Source of the DNA: Parus major
Taxonomy: Eukaryota; Chordata; Aves; Passeriformes; Paridae
Length of the DNA: 64,000 nucleotides
Reading direction: 5' to 3'
Assembly (NCBI RefSeq): GCF_001522545.3
Contig: NC_031771.1
Coordinates: 30,446,884-30,510,883, forward strand
Below are positions 60,601 to 64,000 of this stretch, in pieces (the first letter of the stretch is position 1; every line of letters begins with the position of its first letter). The translations under genes and the position numbers were made by a program. Below the pieces are notes generated by a model. That model was not told the origin of the DNA and did not search any database. It saw only the letters and a program-made list of their open reading frames with translations.

Positions 60601-63215
60601 GGGACAGGCGGGCTTTTTCTCCCTCCTCCCCCTCACTCCTTCTGCTTCCTCCATATGTGGTCCCAAATTACTCCTTGTTTGACTCAGCAGTCGTGCTTAT
60701 CTCACTCCCGGGTTTCTGGTTATTTAGTTAAGCATCTCTTTTAGTGGCAGTGCCCAGGCAATGCACTCCAGGCAGCCATCTCCAGCTGCATCTCGGCTGG
60801 CCTCCTCAGCCCTTTCACAGGCTCCGGTTCAGTGCAACTTCATCCTGCGCCTTCGGTAGGTAGGCTTCAGGCTGTGGGTGAGGTTTTTGGGAGCAAACCG
60901 AGGGAAACCAGTTGCAGACAGCTCTGGCCCAATTGGTGAAATGGTGAGAGAGACTCCAGTACTTCAGGCAGACTGCCACTTCCCAAAACAGAAGGCATGT
61001 GACTGATGGTTTTGCAGGGTTTGTTACCTTAAAACAAAGTCACCCTTTGTGACAAACTAATGAAACTAAAGCAAATTAATTTATGCTTCATGTGAACTCC
61101 TCCATTCAATCCAGGTTGCTTGGCAATTCTTTATGGACAACTTGATCTCTGTTTTTTCTTGGCTTAGCTGTATTTGATGTGTACGTATCATGTGTACATG
61201 CCTGTAAACATATGCAGATGAATAGACATCATTATCTAATGCATTGCTTTGGGATGTAGAAAGTTGCAATGGAAGTGTTCTATCTTGGACTTGATAGGTC
61301 AGTTGTATGATTAAAAGCTGCCTCTCTTCCTTATAGGTCTTTGGTGTTTTGAATGTTTTCTGTAGCCATTGATTTCTGTCTATAATTTCTTGGAATTCTG
61401 ATCACTATGTATGTCACATAATGTAGAAAAGTAGCCTTCGGGCTAAAGGAGTTTGCTAGATAGAGTGTCTTTTTTTTTTTTTAACCTCTATGAAATAGCT
61501 TATGTATGTGCTGAATAGCATGTAACTTGTTTGTTTGTTTTGTTTTTTTTTAATTGATATAGAATTTCTGTCTGTTATTTGTCCTTTTTCGGTAATGAAT
61601 TGTATAATTTTTTAAATTGAACATGAAACTTTTAATTCATATTAGTGTCTTGGTACACTATAGTAAGTTGGTAGTAGAGTTCTGCACATGGATGTTACTA
61701 GGTTGGTTTTACAGACTTTTTACATTCCTTTGTTGCTTGAGGCAATTTTGTATTGCTTTGCTTCAAAATTTTGTAGCTAGTTTTGGGATAATGAAAGATA
61801 AAGCCAGCTACTTGGCTTTGCACTATTGTTGTGCACAGAAATTAGAGTTCTAGGTTAAAATCTTAAATTATTGTTGGAGTTTTCTTTTAAGCTTAATTAG
61901 ACATGCCCAATTAAAAAGTTTCAGGTATAGTAGAAGAGAGGTTGCAATTATGTGAGTCACTGAATATGTTCAGTTTGACTGTGCTTACCTAATGCCAGTA
62001 ATGTCGAATTTTCATTTGAAATCAGGTTGTTGATGTACCAGGGTTTGTGGCCCCACCAAATAACTTCAGTGCATTTGCTTATTTCCAGCTTAGAGGTTCA
62101 GGAATACAGTTACAGTACTGTAGAATAAAGCATCACTGATGCTAAGCATTTTCTAAGTGCTACAGCAACACAGTTTTCTTTGTAAGAACAACATTGCGAC
62201 TGTAAACAGGAAACTCATTGATTTGGTTTGGCATGAAAAGTTTGCTTGCTGTTTGGACAGTCCCAGTGACTGAGGAGTGTATATAATAATTTTTCTACAC
62301 AAGTTAGTGTCTGTAGAATTTGGGTATGTCTTACAGAAAGAATTAATTGTAGCTAGAGGTAATGATTTTTCACACTGCCTAGTTCTTCTCTTGCTATTTG
62401 GAATGGGGTTTTGAGAGTAAGAAAATTTAAAAGGCTGGTCACTTATGTACATTATGGTTTTCAAAACATTGAGTGAATCTACAAAACTACACATTTTTCT
62501 GTCACCCGTGTCTTACGCTGCAGCTAGGGAAAGACTGGATAATTACAGTAGTCAGTCATTGTGTGGTCTTCCTGTCAGAGGAGAACTAGGAGCTGTGTGA
62601 AACAGTAACTGAGGTCCTGTTAGAAGTGCAGAGAGGAGCTCTTACCTGACAGGCAATGAAGGCATTAAGAAACTGGGGTGAAGGTTGCTGCATTCTGCCA
62701 TTGATCTGTACGGGCATTAGGTGAAAAGTTTCCAAAACACTAATTCTACCCTTGCCCTGGAGTTTATTGGAAATATCCTAGAATAGTTCTCCACTAAATA
62801 AAATAATATTCACAAAACTAGAAAGCATCTTAATTTCTTTAGTGGAGATTATTGTTAGCCAATGTCACTAGTCATAATGTCACTAAGTATTAGTCACCAA
62901 CTTACTACTTCCATGGGAATTCTACCTATTCCTCTAATCCTTTGGTAATAGGGAAACCAAACCTGCTTGGAGTAAAGACGAAGTTTCAAGTGCAAATCTT
63001 CTTTTCCCCAAGATGAAGGTGAATGAAATAAGAAGTGACAGCACTGGAGATTAGACAGAAGTATTAAGTTTTTTTTCTTTTCTTTCCAGATGTACCAAAC
63101 TTTGCCATCAGAAGCCCTTGGATCTGAAAGATGATAACACCGAAATTCACTGTCCTATTACAGTAAATCCATGGCACATGAAGAAAGCTTTTAAAGTTAT
63201 GAATGAATTAAGAAG
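60153..63215 (+). CDS. KLHL2: KLHL2 (Mayven) kelch-like CUL3 adaptor, first two coding exons only
   Basis: Exons 60153-60175 and 63090-63215 splice to MEMLLPPV-CTKLCHQKPLDLKDDN and on through EIHCPITVNPWHMKKAFKVM to NELR, matching the human N-terminus (METPPLPPACTK...NPWHMKKAFKVMNELR). The family has an N-terminal BTB domain, BACK domain and six kelch repeats. It recruits substrates such as WNK kinases to the CUL3 ubiquitin ligase and binds actin. Only the pre-BTB leader is in the window; the gene runs off the right edge. The start has G at -3 and +4. The frame stays open upstream to an AUG at 59865, so a longer N-terminus is formally possible. Confidence 0.95.
60176..63089 (+). other. KLHL2: KLHL2 intron 1
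   Basis: 2.9 kb from GTGAGT to TTTCCAG. The first 400 bases are CpG island and the rest is AT-rich with T-rich runs near 61471 and 61528-61552. No embedded gene is recognised. Confidence 0.85.
63090..63215 (+). CDS. KLHL2: KLHL2 coding exon 2
   Basis: 126 nt after a TTTTCTTTCCAG acceptor. It encodes the rest of V8 through R49 and two bases of codon 50, with the highly conserved NPWHMKKAFKVMNELR leading into the BTB domain. Donor GTATTA. Confidence 0.96.
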
Positions 63216-64000
63216 GTATTACTTCACTGTATACACCTGCCTGGAGTCCATCACTCATTTTTTCTTTCATTTGCATTTGTTAAGTTAATAATAATAGTTT
63301 GTTTATTAAGAGCATGCGATTTCAGAAGTACAGCTGAGGAGAAGGATTAAATATGCAGAGAAGTGATAGCTGAATGATAGCCATGTGATGATAGCTGTAA
63401 TGTATGCAGTATGTTTTTGCACCTCATAAGTTAGTCAAAACTAGTTTTAGGAGACTTGAAAAATACTTAACAGGTGGTACTTAAGGAGTTACAACTACTG
63501 ATTTTCTCTTGTACATAGTTGATCCTGGATAAATGAAAAGTGACTCTGGTTGAGCCTTAGGCTCTTTGTGTGCCTGTTGTTGATTTCTGTGGTAGGCTGT
63601 GAACCAGAAAAATGTTACCATTTTCTAGGCTGGAGACATAGGTCACAGTATAAACCAACTGACTGCACTCTTTTGTAGTTATCATTTGCTTGCCCCCTGG
63701 GAGAAATTGATGAACTCCCAAATCAAATGTTGAAAGTAGTTTTTCTCAATAAAGTTTTGTAAGACTTTGAAGAATAATGCCATCAGTTTCAGTGAAACTG
63801 AGAGGCTGGTGCTGATGGTGTTCTTAGCATCCATATTGATTTATATTTTACATATGAGTAGGTGAAGTGATGTTGAAAACTGTGACAGCTGGTAATTAGA
63901 GCTCACAACTGAGCTCTGGAAATCAGGACTCACAGCTATCACTGATAGTAATTTAGCGCTAAAACTTACAGCAACAATGGAGAAATTAAATAAATAAAAA
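63216..64000 (+). other. KLHL2: KLHL2 intron 2, cut by window edge
   Basis: AT-rich sequence following the donor of exon 2. No further KLHL2 exon is seen before the end of the window. Confidence 0.85.

Noticed and set aside
59743..60666. Minus-strand frames of 255 and 307 codons over the KLHL2 island
   Set aside because: Composition is Arg/Pro/Ala/Gly-rich, as expected when stop codons are rare in CpG-rich DNA. They lie antisense to the KLHL2 promoter and exon 1 and match no family.
1..64000. CRISPR arrays, operons, intact tRNA or rRNA genes, intact retroviral genes
   Set aside because: None seen. The window is ordinary vertebrate nuclear DNA with split genes and dispersed repeats.

Overview
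This window looks like nuclear DNA from a bird, most likely a songbird. It is AT-rich and intron-rich, with vertebrate splice sites and CpG islands at promoters. It carries 3' ends of CR1 LINEs, the main avian retrotransposon, and two copies of an LTR of a kind common in passerine genomes. The species assignment is inference from repeats and protein similarity. No bacterial, phage or CRISPR-type system is present.

Three protein-coding genes can be reconstructed. (1) APELA (Elabela/Toddler), + strand, two coding exons at 24086-24161 and 24589-24677, encodes a 54-residue secreted hormone precursor. A probable non-coding third exon starts at 26942. (2) TMEM192, - strand, six coding exons from 49325 down to 33887, encodes a 271-residue lysosomal four-pass membrane protein. 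All splice phases close to one open frame. (3) KLHL2 (Mayven), + strand, is cut by the window edge. Only exon 1 (60153-60175) and exon 2 (63090-63215) are present, giving about 50 N-terminal residues before the BTB domain.

Layout: 1-23.5 kb is gene-free and AT-rich, with a solo LTR at 14.3-14.9 kb, a tRNA-derived SINE candidate at 22.25 kb and low-complexity tracts. 23.5-28.2 kb holds the APELA CpG island and gene. 28.2-32.5 kb is intergenic and includes an unclassified GC-rich block of about 1 kb near 31 kb. 32.5-49.4 kb is TMEM192, with CR1 fragments in introns 1 and 2. 49.4-60 kb is the spacer between the head-to-head TMEM192 and KLHL2 promoters, with a second solo LTR at 57.4-58.0 kb, a 32-bp tandem duplication and a good CTCF-like motif. 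60-64 kb is the start of KLHL2.

The three genes are linked by conserved vertebrate synteny (human 4q32.3), not by a shared pathway: a receptor ligand, a lysosomal membrane protein and a CUL3 ubiquitin-ligase adaptor. The observations most worth a second look are the two-exon micropeptide gene with a spliced 3' UTR, the TMEM192 C-terminus lacking the cysteine of the human protein, a possible in-frame N-terminal extension of KLHL2, tandem splice acceptors at the last TMEM192 exon, and the unclassified GC-rich block near 31 kb. I found no convincing undescribed system.
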